A stretch of 64,000 nucleotides of DNA from Cryptomeria japonica (lineage: Eukaryota; Streptophyta; Pinopsida; Cupressales; Cupressaceae), in the NCBI RefSeq assembly GCF_030272615.1, contig NC_081408.1:402905889-402969888 (forward strand), read 5' to 3'. Position numbers and translations under genes: made by a program. Shown here one piece after another: positions 35,281 through 45,815 of this stretch. The notes below the pieces were generated by a model that had not been told where the DNA came from, did not search any database, and saw only the letters and a list, made by a program, of their open reading frames with translations. The number at the start of each line of letters is the position of its first letter. The stretch's first letter is position 1.

Positions 35281-35351
35281 GGTACCATTGGTGATTTTAG
35301 AGTTAGTACCCATGTGAGGAATTTTCCTATTGTTGGAGGAGCACCAAGAAG

Positions 35352-35369
35352 TTAGGTTGGGGGGCAAAA
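35352..35369 (+). other. Polypurine tract of the Athila-like element
   Basis: TTAGGTTGGGGGGCAAAA directly before the 3' LTR start at 35370. Confidence 0.85.
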
Positions 35370-36601
35370 TGATGAGCTGAAATAATAGCTCTTTTTGTGT
35401 TCATGTTTGTTATGTTTTTCATGGTTTAAGTTGCATAATTAGACAATGTTGAGGGTATAGGATGTGTTAAAGGTTTTTGATCCTATGCATGATGAACATT
35501 AACCGCACCTTTCAAACTTTGTATTGTTTTGGCTAAATATATTCCTGTAGCTATGCAAATTACTATGATAATTTTATATGTGGATGAATGAATGCTATGG
35601 TTGACAAAAAATGGATATGTATGTGTTTGTGTGGTTTAACTCATGATGCAAGAATACTTAGGTAGTTGTAAAAGTGGTCAAACCATGCCAGAAAGGAGGA
35701 TTGTGCTATTCAAGCCATTAAAGCTAGAGTCAAGGCTCTTGTAAGCATTAAAAGCAATGAGCAAGGTGATAATCAAGTAGCTTAAGAATAGAGAAGCGGT
35801 TCAAGACATTTATGACTATCTCCAATATGCGGCAATCTAGCGGGAACTGTTGTGCTATATTCTTGGTTATGAATGAAGAATGTCCCACAATCTTTGTGGT
35901 TAACTCTTTCTTTGTTGTAATAAAACTTCAGCCTATTCTCTTGGGCATGGTTTAGGTAGTTAGTAGTTTGTTATAGTTTTCTTATAAATAAAGATCTGGA
36001 CCTCCTCGTGGGAGTCAGACAGAGTTTCTAGAGTTAGACAATATTCTCTCTACTTTCATAGTATGTAACAACTTTTGGAATGATAAATAAAGTGATGATG
36101 TTTTGAACATATAAGACTATTTGAGCTCTGGACATGCTCATCAAAGGGGCCCCATTTGGTGAGCAATCCTGTGTATTTGTTACACTAGTTTTATTTTTTT
36201 ATAGTTGTTGTTCTAGCATTTGATTGTTCCTGCAGCCACTGGAACCAAAACCTATGACTGTTCCTGCAGCCAAGGCGAACAAAGTAGTTCCTGTTTGTTA
36301 GCTTCGAACATTAGCGGTAGTTAGTTGCTTGAATTACCTTTTAGCATTGAGACTTCCTGTAGCATTTTAGTCATTACATTTTTGTGTGTTTATTTCAGTA
36401 ATTCCCTTTGTTGCAGTAGAATAGAATGGATTTTATTGGAACTTAGTGCACAAACTGTGCTGACCCATTTCAAGTAATACGTCCCTAGGTTGTCATGTAA
36501 ATGAAACCTCCACCATAGAAATGATAGCTATTCAGGATAGATGTCCAATCTCCGAGTTCAAGTTTTAAGCCGAGTTATTGTTCTAATTGGGAAGGTTGAC
36601 A
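35370..36601 (+). repeat. 3' LTR of the Athila-like element
   Basis: It is 1,232 bp and ends GGTTGACA before the ATAAG TSD. Relative to the 5' LTR it has about 60 extra bases at about 36245-36306, which include a second copy of a GTTCCTGCAGCCA motif, so this looks like a local duplication or the ancestral length. Confidence 0.92.
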
Positions 36602-36606
36602 ATAAG

Positions 36607-37297
36607 CATAGATTGATATATGTAATTTTTCCATAAATAGAAAGAAATATGTAGTTCATTAGTTAAAGAGTAATCTATAGCAGAGTAGCCACCATGTGGA
36701 ATAATATGAGGGCTCACTTTGATGAATTGGAGTGACATTATTTTATTTACTTTTTTATGTATGATTTTAAGGTTAAAATATTATGGTTTAGTTTTTATAT
36801 TAGAATGTGTGAGAAACATGAATAAACTCAGTTTTATTTAGTATAATATTGTTATTGATCAATACGTTCTTTCACTTGGATGTTTTCAAATTTTAACATT
36901 GTAGTATTGCAATTTTAGTAGTCTGTGCATAATTTATATAACAATTCTTAATAAAATTAATGAGGGCATCACAGGCTAGGCAATATTATACCACATGCAT
37001 TCATATTAGGGGGTTTAATATCCCAAAAATGAGGGTGCAATATATTGCCTATTGGTGAAAATAGGGGGGTTTTTAATTCCGGCTATGAAAAAATACAATA
37101 TTTGGTGAAAATAGGGCTTTTAATTTAGGCTATGTATTGGGAGAGAGTGACAAAAAAAGAGTTTAGGATAATATTTTTTGAAAATAGGGGGATTCTTTAG
37201 TATGCCATGAACATCCATGCTATAACCCAAGTTCACTAAATGAAGCACCCGTGGTAAAATTCTTATAGCAGTTTAAATTGATGTTTTTTTAAGATAT
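36607..37297. other. AT-rich spacer with short direct repeats
   Basis: No gene. Imperfect direct repeats of the type TTGGTGAAAATAGGG(n)TTTTAATT(n)GGCTATG lie at 37052-37087 and 37102-37134, with a weaker third copy from about 37176. It may belong to the older element into which the Athila-like copy inserted. Confidence 0.5.
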
Positions 37298-38329
37298 TGT
37301 TTTCATGCTTGAAATCATAAAATTAAGCTAATTAGGAAATAAGGACAATCACAGATCCTTAACTAATCTAGCTAAAATCAAACACAAGGAAATATAATAA
37401 ATGAAATAAATAGAAGATATATGCTGATTAAAAGTATATATTCCACATTTGTGCTTCCATTCTTCTTCTCTGAATTGTGTATGAAGGTGGCTCTTAGGTG
37501 TTGCATTGAAATTCCTACATAAAGTAGACAATTGTTTTGAAGAGTGTGATCTAGCTTTGGCTTGAGAAATTGATGTTGTTGACATATATTTTCAAGAGAG
37601 ATGGGGAGAGATTTTGAACTCAAGTTCTAATTGGGAGTTCACTGATTTAGATTGATTAGTTAATAGAGTTGATTTATTTGTTACCTCAAATTGATTGACT
37701 TGTTAACTAAATAGATTGGATAGATGACTGAATAGATTAGCCAGTTGACTAGATTGATTGATCAGATGACTGAATGGATTGGAGAGATAAGTGGATTGAT
37801 TTATCAGTCAGAAAAGGTGATTGAGAGTTAAAAAAGGGTGATTGATGAGTTAATTGGTTGTTTAAGATTTTCAACATTTGTTGTAGGATTTTGAATTGAA
37901 ACTCAATTTCATTCTTATTTCAATTTGAATTTAGATTTTCAAAAAGTGAAATGCACATAGAATTAATTGAAATTTGGTGAAATTAGCATTTGGGAGAATT
38001 TGAAATTTGAATTTGAAAAAGGATGAGTTAGCTAATTAAATAATTTAATGAAATAATTTAACCATTTAGAAATTGAATTGAATTAAATAATAAAGATTAT
38101 TTAATTAAAGGAATCAAAATTAATTAAATAATAAATATTTAATTAATGTAAGAAAGGGGATTAATTAATTAGGTGATTAGAGGAGTAATAGAATAATTAG
38201 AAAAGATGAAATGATGATTAAAATTAATTTAGAAGAAATTAATTAGTTTATTTAAATAATTAAAGATTTATTAAATTAATAAGACGAATAATTAGTGCAT
38301 GATTAACAAGACATTTTTAGGTGTCTACA
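37298..38329 (-). repeat. 3' LTR of the gag-only element
   Basis: On the minus strand it runs from TGTAGACACCTAAAAATG (38329) to GCATGAAAACA (37298), 1,032 bp and very AT-rich. AAAGAGGGGAAAA precedes it on the minus strand as polypurine tract (38330-38342). The TGTAGAC start is shared with the minus-strand reading of the solo LTR at 42751-44182. Confidence 0.72.
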
Positions 38330-41300
38330 TTTTCCCCTCTTTGAGACAATGTCGAAACGATATTGTTTCAAAGAAAATGAAATTTTTTTGGCCCTAGTAT
38401 GCCCCGATAATGCTTAGGGTATAATGTCCCCTCAAGAGATTGTTTGTGTATTGAAGGCATGAATGATCTCTCGAAAGAAGAAGAATGTTAGATGAAATAT
38501 GGAAGAATGGTTAACTTATGATATGAATGGGTTTAATTGCATAGAAGAAATGGTTAAAATGATTTGATTGATTGATAAGATTGATCAGAGTGATTTGAAT
38601 GATAGGATTGATATGATTGATCTGATAAAGATAAAATCTGGTTTCAGGAAGGACACATCCTATATAAGACAAAAATGATCAAAACGTCTAGTTTTAGGAA
38701 GGATACATCCTGTATAAGATGAAGATAGATGATCGTGTCTAGTTTCAGGAAAGATAAATCCTATATAAGATGAATGATAGATGAAATATGATGAAAGATG
38801 AAAATATTATGAAAGTGAAGAATGATAGGAAATATAATTAATTGATGGATAGAATAGTTGATGTGAGGAAACAATTTGAGATGGAATTAGAAATATGTGA
38901 ATAGAAATTGAAATGAAATGATTGAAAGTAGAATATGTTAGATGAGAAAATGATCTTCGAGATAGAATCAACATGATGAGATAAGGAAATGAAATGATAT
39001 GATTGATGATGATACACGAACTTTTGTGCCTTTATTCATAGTGCAACACATATTCATCACTGAGCCTTATTATGTAACAATGAAGTTGTGTACATCAAGG
39101 TATAAGGAACCAATATGTAAAGATATCTCATTGAAAGAAACAAACACATAGTAGACAAGGAGTGAACTCTCCATTCTGGGAATAGCGCTAGAGGTCGAGG
39201 TATGTGTGGTAGTCACAAGCATAATTATCCTTCATGGGATACTTGCCGAATGAACATACCAATCAGAGACACCCATTGGAACTATTGCCCTAGAACTTCA
39301 TTGGCTCACACCACAAACAAAAAACAAAGAAAAAGAACATGCCCATCATGGCTCCTCTAGTCACCTGTGGACATCCTTGAGTAGCATAGTAACATGATCT
39401 AACATAAATTGATAAAAGATAAATCAATGAAAGATAAGACAAACTTGACCATACAAGTCAATAACCATACTAATCTTGTGGCCAAGGATAAGTGTTGCTA
39501 GGGTGATTGTTTGATAGGATGCCTTTTGTAGGAAAGATGTATCTGTTAGGACATGATATCTGATAGGTGTCTGTTTTAGGAATGATGTATCCGTAAAGGC
39601 ATGTTGTTTGATAAGTATGTTGACAACTAATAGCCATTAATCGGTTAGGTTGTAGACTAGCTTGGTAGTTTGTCCGTTGATACATGATTTGTTAAGCTCA
39701 ACGTTTTCATTTGTTTTGCGTTTTGTGTCTGTTGAAATGCTTGTCGTTTGCAAAGGATAATTTATTTTGAATTGTGATTGATGTATTGTTTTTGGATTTT
39801 TGATTGTTTTTCTAATGTTTTTGGATTTTGATGTATAGTAATATGGAAGATAAGGAGTAAGTACTAATTGTGCACATGTGGACCTTTTTGATGTTTTTGG
39901 GTTGATTTTGAATTTTTCGATGTTTTTGTTTGAGTTTGATGTTTTTCGATGTTTTTGGTTGATTTTTGTGTTTTTCAATTTTTTTTATTTTTTAGGGATT
40001 GTTAAAGGATCGTTTTTGAAATTTTTTGGTACTTTTTTCAAGATCTTTTATGATTTTTAGTATTTTTAAAAACTTTTTCTGATTTTTAGGATTTTTTTAG
40101 GACTTTTTACGATTTTAAAGATTTTTTTAGGACTTTTTATGATTTTTATGATTTTTTCAGCTATGCCCTTAGTATAATGACCTATTATGACATGATGATC
40201 TAGGTGATGCATATGGAGACAATGAATTTTTGATGAGTTATGCTAATGCAAGATGCATGATGAAGATGCAATTCTTATTCAAACAAGGATGATTATGTGC
40301 GTCTTTCATTCTGAAATGCACTAATTGGATTAAAGGTGCAAAACATTTAAGAGATAGGAGTTCAATCCATTCTCAAAAGAGTTTAGACCATCCAACCTAA
40401 CACACTATGTAACCAAGATTTAAGAATGGAGGCGCGGAAATTTTTTCCATCAATTCTTGAAACTTTGATCTTCTTTTGCCCATGTGTGTGCAATATGATT
40501 TATTCCTACCCTTATAACCATTAGAGACCCTTGGAATCTTATGTGACTAGCTACATGAGTTATTATGACTTCAAAAGAAACCTAGATAGAGCCTCGCTGT
40601 CAGCAAGATTTTAGGGCTCCGACGAGGTTATACACCGTAATCTCTTGAATATTGCTTCATTGCCAGTAAGCGTCCATAACCTTGATGTAGTTATTCGCAT
40701 GTTCCCTAAGTCAAGCTTTATTGTACATTTTTGCATGATATTTCAATTAGATATCTTTGCTCATTTCCCTTGATACTTTGATATGGATTTTTGGCATAGC
40801 ATCTTTTTTTTTTCTTGCCTTGACTTGTAAGTAATGAAACCTACTTGGGTATGACGGTTACAATGACGCTGAAATAGAATTTCGGATTTTTCACTAGCCA
40901 TATGACCAACTAGGTATCTATAATAACTTAGAACAAACGATTAATGTGTGATATATAGAAATTGATAGACTTTGAGTAACAAGATTCATTAGTGAAACTT
41001 CTATCCAACCATGGATAAATATCAGTCACAAGATGATGTTGAAAATGAATGACCAAAGACCTAAAAACTTCATGTACCAGTATCTAGGAAATGAGACAAC
41101 CTTCGCTCCTTTCAGTGCAGATAGGTAAATGACTCAGATAATCGCCTTGTTTTACTGATGCAACTATATGAAAAAGTAGTAATTATATGCAAGTATATGT
41201 TGTGTAATGGTGATATGCAAGCAACTATGATGCACTCTGAAATGGAGATATGTGATGTAATGCAGTAAAGAAATATGCAAATGTAGTACTGAAAATTTAA

Positions 41301-41330
41301 ATTAACCCATCCCTTAGATGTAATATCTAT
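38330..41330. other. Non-coding internal region of the gag-only element, with short repeats
   Basis: No gene. Three copies of a 32-bp unit (TCTRGTTTYAGGAARGATAC-like, ending CTATATAAG) lie at 38637-38668, 38687-38718 and 38738-38769, with degenerate relatives near 39527 and 39576. A T-rich low-complexity block with many GATGTTTTTGG-like strings fills about 39690-40160; its minus-strand frame is not a credible gene. Confidence 0.6.
38637..38769. repeat. Three tandem-like 50-bp repeats
   Basis: Units start at 38637, 38687 and 38738, a period of 50-51 bp. Each holds a short inverted repeat, best in the second unit (AGGATACATCCT). Confidence 0.75.
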
Positions 41331-41881
41331 TTAGGTGCATGTTGTTTATAGTGTCAAGAAGTTTTGTGTAGGTAGTTCATTGGTTTGTTTTTTAAGAGTT
41401 GGATAAACCTTATTTTTTCAATAGGATATTCAGCTAGGTGTATTTCATGTACAGTTGATGCTATAGCCTCCTTACTTTCAAACCAATCCAGTTGTGGTAG
41501 ATATTCTTGCCACCAGTCTTTCAAGTGTGGGTTTATGAGGCAAATAGATTCTGGTTCTGAAGTTGTGACATGAGCAGGTGTTATGTTAGTTTCTATTGAT
41601 GCACTTCAAGAGGATGATGAAGCCAACCAGGTGTTGATCTCATTAGCTAGTGTTATGCTTGTGCTTGAAGAAGATGTTGGAACAATTTGGGTGTTGATTT
41701 CATTAGCTAGTGTCATGCTTGTTTCTCTCACCACATTGGTATTTGATGATGGTGCACATACAATCATTGATAAATTTTTCTCTGAAGTATGATCTGGATT
41801 GGTGATTTTGTTGATAAGGGATTCATAAACAACTTGTGTAGAGGGATTGGGATCATGAGGGGGAGTAGGAGAACCAGTAAG
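41331..41881 (-). pseudogene. C-terminal part of the gag-only element's ORF
   Basis: Minus-strand frame reading LTGSPTPPHDPNPSTQVVYE from 41881, then two repeats of an (S)MTLANEINT-type unit, then HLKDWWQEYLPQLDWFESKEAIASTVHEI. It was continuous with 50185-51501 before the Sirevirus-like element split it at GTAAG. After removing 8,303 bp its frame matches the frame at 51171-50803, not that of the central portion, so two compensating frameshifts lie between. It is not a known domain to me. Confidence 0.5.
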
Positions 41882-42750
41882 TGTTGGCAATTGACACTCA
41901 TCCGGGTTATAGGTGTTGTCATTGATGGCAACACACTTCATGGGAGATCCGACAATATAGGTAACCAACATTCACTTCACTAGCAATCAGGGAATCGGTA
42001 GGCATGTAACCAGCAAAATTGGAACCGATATTCTAAGGACGAAATAGGAGATTGATCCGACAAGCGTGGAAGCGGAAACAATCATATTGTTTCATGATTA
42101 TATTTTGTTTGGGTCGACATGTGTCTTACCATTTGAAATATGATTGTAAGCCAACATAAGGCATTTGTGTTTATTCATGTAAATGGGTATATAAGTTAGT
42201 CTGGATCGGGTCATTTTGGAGATATGATAGATAAGAGATGCGATAGGTTATGTGGTGTTATGCGAGCAAGATCTTGATCAATAGAATGAGAATGTAAATA
42301 TTTGTAATCGATCTTGATTATTTGTCTAGAGGTTTGGGAAGAGATATAAGTTACCGGTAAGGGAGGTTACAGTGTAAACTAGTACAGATAGTGCTTTAAC
42401 CAGAACTCATCTAGCATAGCAGATGCACATTCTGAGTTCAGTTTTTGTTTGTAATTTAATACTTTGGATTTGTAGTCAGTGATGATCCTTTTGTGATGAG
42501 TAGTGTGCTCTAGGTAGTGTGCCTTCCTGCATGTGCATGCCCCTCTTGTAATATTTATTCAGTTGGCCAGTGGATAGATATTGTGGGTCTCTAATCCCAC
42601 TGCGGTTTTTCCTCTTTGAGGTTTTCCACATATAAATATCTGTGTTATGGTGTTGATTCATGTGGTTGCATTAATATTACTTGTTGTTACTTTCTTTTAT
42701 GCATACTAGTTAATAAGTGGATTTGTTAATAAGGCTAAAAGTATTCTATC

Positions 42751-44182
42751 TGCAGATAGGAAATGTGGAAATCATCAAAGCAATGTAAACATTAGCCTAG
42801 TTCAATCATGAAAACTAAAATGCAGTGATAACAATCCTAAAAACACTCAATAAAGACATGAAAACAAGACATCAATTCAAACGCAAACCATTGCAAACTT
42901 GAATGTCTCCTTAATGTGGCTCCATTGTCCTTCTCTCTCCTTCAAATAGCTTTGTTTGTGGATCTCACCTACTAGTGCATAAGCATGATGTGAAAGCAAG
43001 TAGACAAGATGGTAGCGCAAGAATACTAGAAGCGTGATTGATTCGACCAGGGGCTTTGATTGAAGAAATTCATCCAATTTATAGACAAATTGGAGAAAAG
43101 ACAAGATTAGCATGAAGATGATTTGAATGGAAATTCAAATCAGGAATAGCAAAATTATGACAAGTGTATGACAAATTGCTATGCAAGGATTTATGACAAT
43201 TTATGACAATTTATGACAAATTGCTATGCAAGAATTATGACAAGAATTTGAAATAGAAATAGACATTTAGGAATTTAGGAGAAATTAGAAAATTAAGTTG
43301 GAAGTAATGACTTGGAAATTAGGAAATTGATGCAAATTAGGTAAATTAATTAATAATTTTTCATTCATTCATTAATTTACAAAAATAGGAGGAATTAATT
43401 AGCCAATTAAATAAACATTTAATTGTGACAAGAAGACTTAGGATAAATAAATAAATCATTTATCCTAAAGAGAAAATGGAGAGAAAATGACAAACAAGGT
43501 TAAATGAATAAATCATGAAACCCTAGAAGATAAATTAGAAATGCAAGGACGACAATTAGGTCTTGATGTAAGATTGATTTGATGTCAATTCGATCATGAT
43601 TTTGAATTGATAAATGATTCATACTGATAAGTGATTTGATAAATGTGCCAATTAATGAGGAACAATGACTAATTGATCCAAATTGACATGATTGAGAAGG
43701 ACGACAATCGATGACAAATTGATCGCAAGACGACAAGATTGAAAATAATAACGATCGATGACAAATCGATCGCAAGACGACAAGATTGAAAATGACAACG
43801 ATCAATGACAAATCGATCGCAAAACGACAAGATTGAAAATGACAACGATTGATGACAAATCAATCGCAAAATGACAAGATTGATAAGAGGACAAAACCCT
43901 AATTAGGATTGATGATGTCAAAAGTGATGACAAATGAGCACGTACATTGATGCGACAAGATAAGATTGACCAAAATCATGACTGAAGATTGTTGTCGACA
44001 AGACCAAATTCGAGAGCGAGATAAATGAAGAATGCAGAAGAAGGACTCAATGCTCACAAATGATAAAGACCAAGTGCGTGACATAGAAGAAATGTTAATG
44101 CGACACGCAAACCCTAAAATAAGGCAATGCGCCAATGTTAAAATACGACTCCGCAAGCGTTGACCAGTTTTAGACGTCTACA
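42751..44182 (-). repeat. Solo LTR (TGTAGAC type) inside the Sirevirus-like 5' LTR
   Basis: On the minus strand it starts TGTAGACGTCTAAAAC and ends CCTATCTGCA (1,432 bp), flanked by exact CTATC repeats (42746-42750 and 44183-44187). The 3' LTR at the same place is continuous, proving insertion. Its start resembles the LTR at 38329 (TGTAGACACCTAAAA), hence the minus orientation. It contains a 47-bp tandem repeat. Confidence 0.88.
43698..43885. repeat. 47-bp tandem repeat, four units
   Basis: Units are anchored on ATGACAAA at 43711, 43758, 43805 and 43852, exactly 47 bp apart. Each carries a CGATCG-type or related palindrome (TCGATGACAAATCGATCGC) and ACGACAAGATTGA. Minus-strand frames across it are repeat artefacts. 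Confidence 0.9.
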
Positions 44183-44238
44183 CTATCCAATAGAACATTG
44201 ATTCACCCCCCCTCTTAGTGTTCTTGGATTCCAACAAT

Positions 44239-44250
44239 TGGTATCAGACC
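44239..44250 (+). other. Primer binding site of the Sirevirus-like element
   Basis: TGGTATCAGACC, two bases after the LTR, is the initiator tRNA-Met complement with one change at the eleventh base. Confidence 0.88.
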
Positions 44251-44304
44251 TTGGTGCCTCGGAATAAGTCTAACAGCTTGAGGAAGATCTTGAATCTGAA
44301 ATCC

Positions 44305-45465
44305 ATGGAGATGAGTCTATAGAAGGAAATTGAAGTAGCACTTGAAGACTATGATGTTGAAAGGTTGAAGAAATTGAAGTTGCAAGATGAGTTGAATTTT
44401 GCAAAGGAATTCATCCTTACCCTGTATCAGAGGTTATCATATGCTCAAGATAAAAGGAAGGAACTCTTACAAAATCCAGATGATGAAGAGAAGAATGCCC
44501 TTAAGGAATTATGTCAGAAGTTGAGTTAGGAGAATAATGTCATGAAGAATGAAATGCAAGCCATGACCATGAGAATGTCCAAGGAGATTGAAGACCAGAA
44601 GAAGAATGAAGAAAATATTGCTACATCTTTGAAAGACAGATCTGAGGAATGCATTAGGTTAGCGCATGAGAATGATGTGTTGAGAACTGAGCTAGTGCAA
44701 TCACAGAACAATGACAAAGAGTTGGAAAGAATGGTGATAGTCCTAAGAAGTGCTCTGGATGCTGCAAATGAATACAAAGAAAAGTTCAGGGTTAGTTCTG
44801 CAAAGCTTGATGAATTATTGAAGGATCAAAGAGACACCAGAGACACTAGAGGTCTTGGATTTGGGCATGGAGAAAGCTCCATTACTACAAATCAAGGGAA
44901 TCCACCAGACAATCGGAATTAGAAATCATCGATAAGGAAAACCTATGCACATAAATTTAATGGTAGATGCTTTGTTTACAATAAGTTTATCCATAGAGCA
45001 AGTCAATGTAGGAATAGAGCAAATCAGAATAATCATGCAGTTCCCGGTCAATATTCAAATTGTAAGAAGTATAATCATAGGACAAAATATTGTAGAATGA
45101 ATGTGAGATATCATGCATGTGGAAAGTTTGGACATATGGCTAATCAATGTAGGTCAAGGGATGATCAAGGACTCAACAAGGCAATTGAGAGGAACAATGT
45201 TACTTGCTATGCATGCAACAAAATATGACACATTGCTAAATATTGTAGAAGTAAGAATACACCTGAAGGGAATGCCACATCCAATGAGAAGGGAAAACAA
45301 AAGGTTGATGAAATACAACAAGCTCATGCTAAATAGTGGGTTAGGAAGTCTGATGATCAGTAGACAGAGGAAGATTCCCTAGTTACTCAACCAACAGAGC
45401 AGAATGTTCCTGCACCAATAGGAAACACATTAGGTAACCAAGGCATTAGCCTTAGGGGGAGGTAA
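44305..45465 (+). pseudogene. Sirevirus-like gag with four zinc-knuckle relics
   Basis: ATG at 44305, 68 bp after the LTR. The frame runs 387 codons to TAA 45463-45465. The N-terminal half is Lys/Glu-rich with coiled-coil character (ERLKKLKLQDELNF, EIEDQKKNEEN, ENDVLRTELVQSQNNDKEL). Four CCHC-like units follow at about 44968-45010, 45058-45095, 45109-45150 and 45205-45246. The first three have lost cysteines to Tyr or by deletion; the fourth keeps C..C and the later H and C but has a stop (TGA 45226) where Gly is expected. Other in-frame stops are TAG at 44320, 44527, 44920, 45334 and 45361. No frameshift is needed. Several zinc knuckles in gag are a Sirevirus-like trait. Confidence 0.84.
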
Positions 45466-45815
45466 ATGAATGAAAGATTTTGCATTACCCTCGGTAGTGG
45501 TTTGAAAGCTTTTTTCAGATCTTGGTGAAGTCAATTTGGAGGATAATTGGTGGTGAGATATTTGATTTTGAATCCGGTATGATATGCCGACATGCATTGA
45601 TGTTAATAAGAAATTAGGGTTTCATAGGATAAAAAGGATAAGTTGCTTCATTTATGATCACACAACACTCAGAGCGAAGAAGAGTGAGTTTAAGGTGATC
45701 AAGATGGTTAAGAGCATTTTCAATGATTTCCAGTATTTTCTGAGCGAATTTTCAAAGGTTTTCATTGGCTTAGGTTGAGAGGTATTTTCTCTATTTTTCA
45801 CACTATTCTAAAATC
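45466..45815 (+). other. Gag to ORF2 junction
   Basis: 350 bp without a credible gene. GCTTTTTTCAG at 45508-45518 would serve as a splice acceptor, which could let ORF2 be expressed from a spliced RNA; this is inference from the motif only. Confidence 0.4.

Larger units (their letters stand above)
22224..36601 (+). mobile_element. Athila-like Ty3/gypsy retrotransposon with env-position ORF
   Basis: LTRs begin TGATGAGCTGAAATAATAGC and end GACA. The element is flanked by a perfect ATAAG TSD (22219-22223 and 36602-36606). It has an Asp-tRNA type primer site, gag, a protease-RT-RNase H-integrase frame, and after pol a third ORF, which is the Athila layout. Removing two solo LTRs with their TSD copies (1,613 and 1,513 bp) gives about 11.25 kb, typical for Athila. 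The LTRs differ at about 7% of the first 300 positions. Pol has at least two frameshifts and many stops, so it is inactive. Confidence 0.94.
41882..44236 (+). repeat. 5' LTR of the Sirevirus-like element, interrupted
   Basis: It spans 2,355 bp including a 1,432-bp solo LTR and its TSD copy, leaving 918 bp, which matches the 919-bp 3' LTR. The divergence from the 3' LTR is visibly higher than in the other pairs of this window, about 20 or more differences in the first 250 bases. Confidence 0.92.

Noticed and set aside
39637-39978. 113-residue Lys/Asn/Thr-rich minus-strand frame
   Set aside because: It covers a T-rich low-complexity block on the plus strand; no homologue or domain recognisable.
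43500-43869. Minus-strand frames rich in repeated Ser, Cys, Phe and Ile blocks
   Set aside because: They are translations of the 47-bp tandem repeat.
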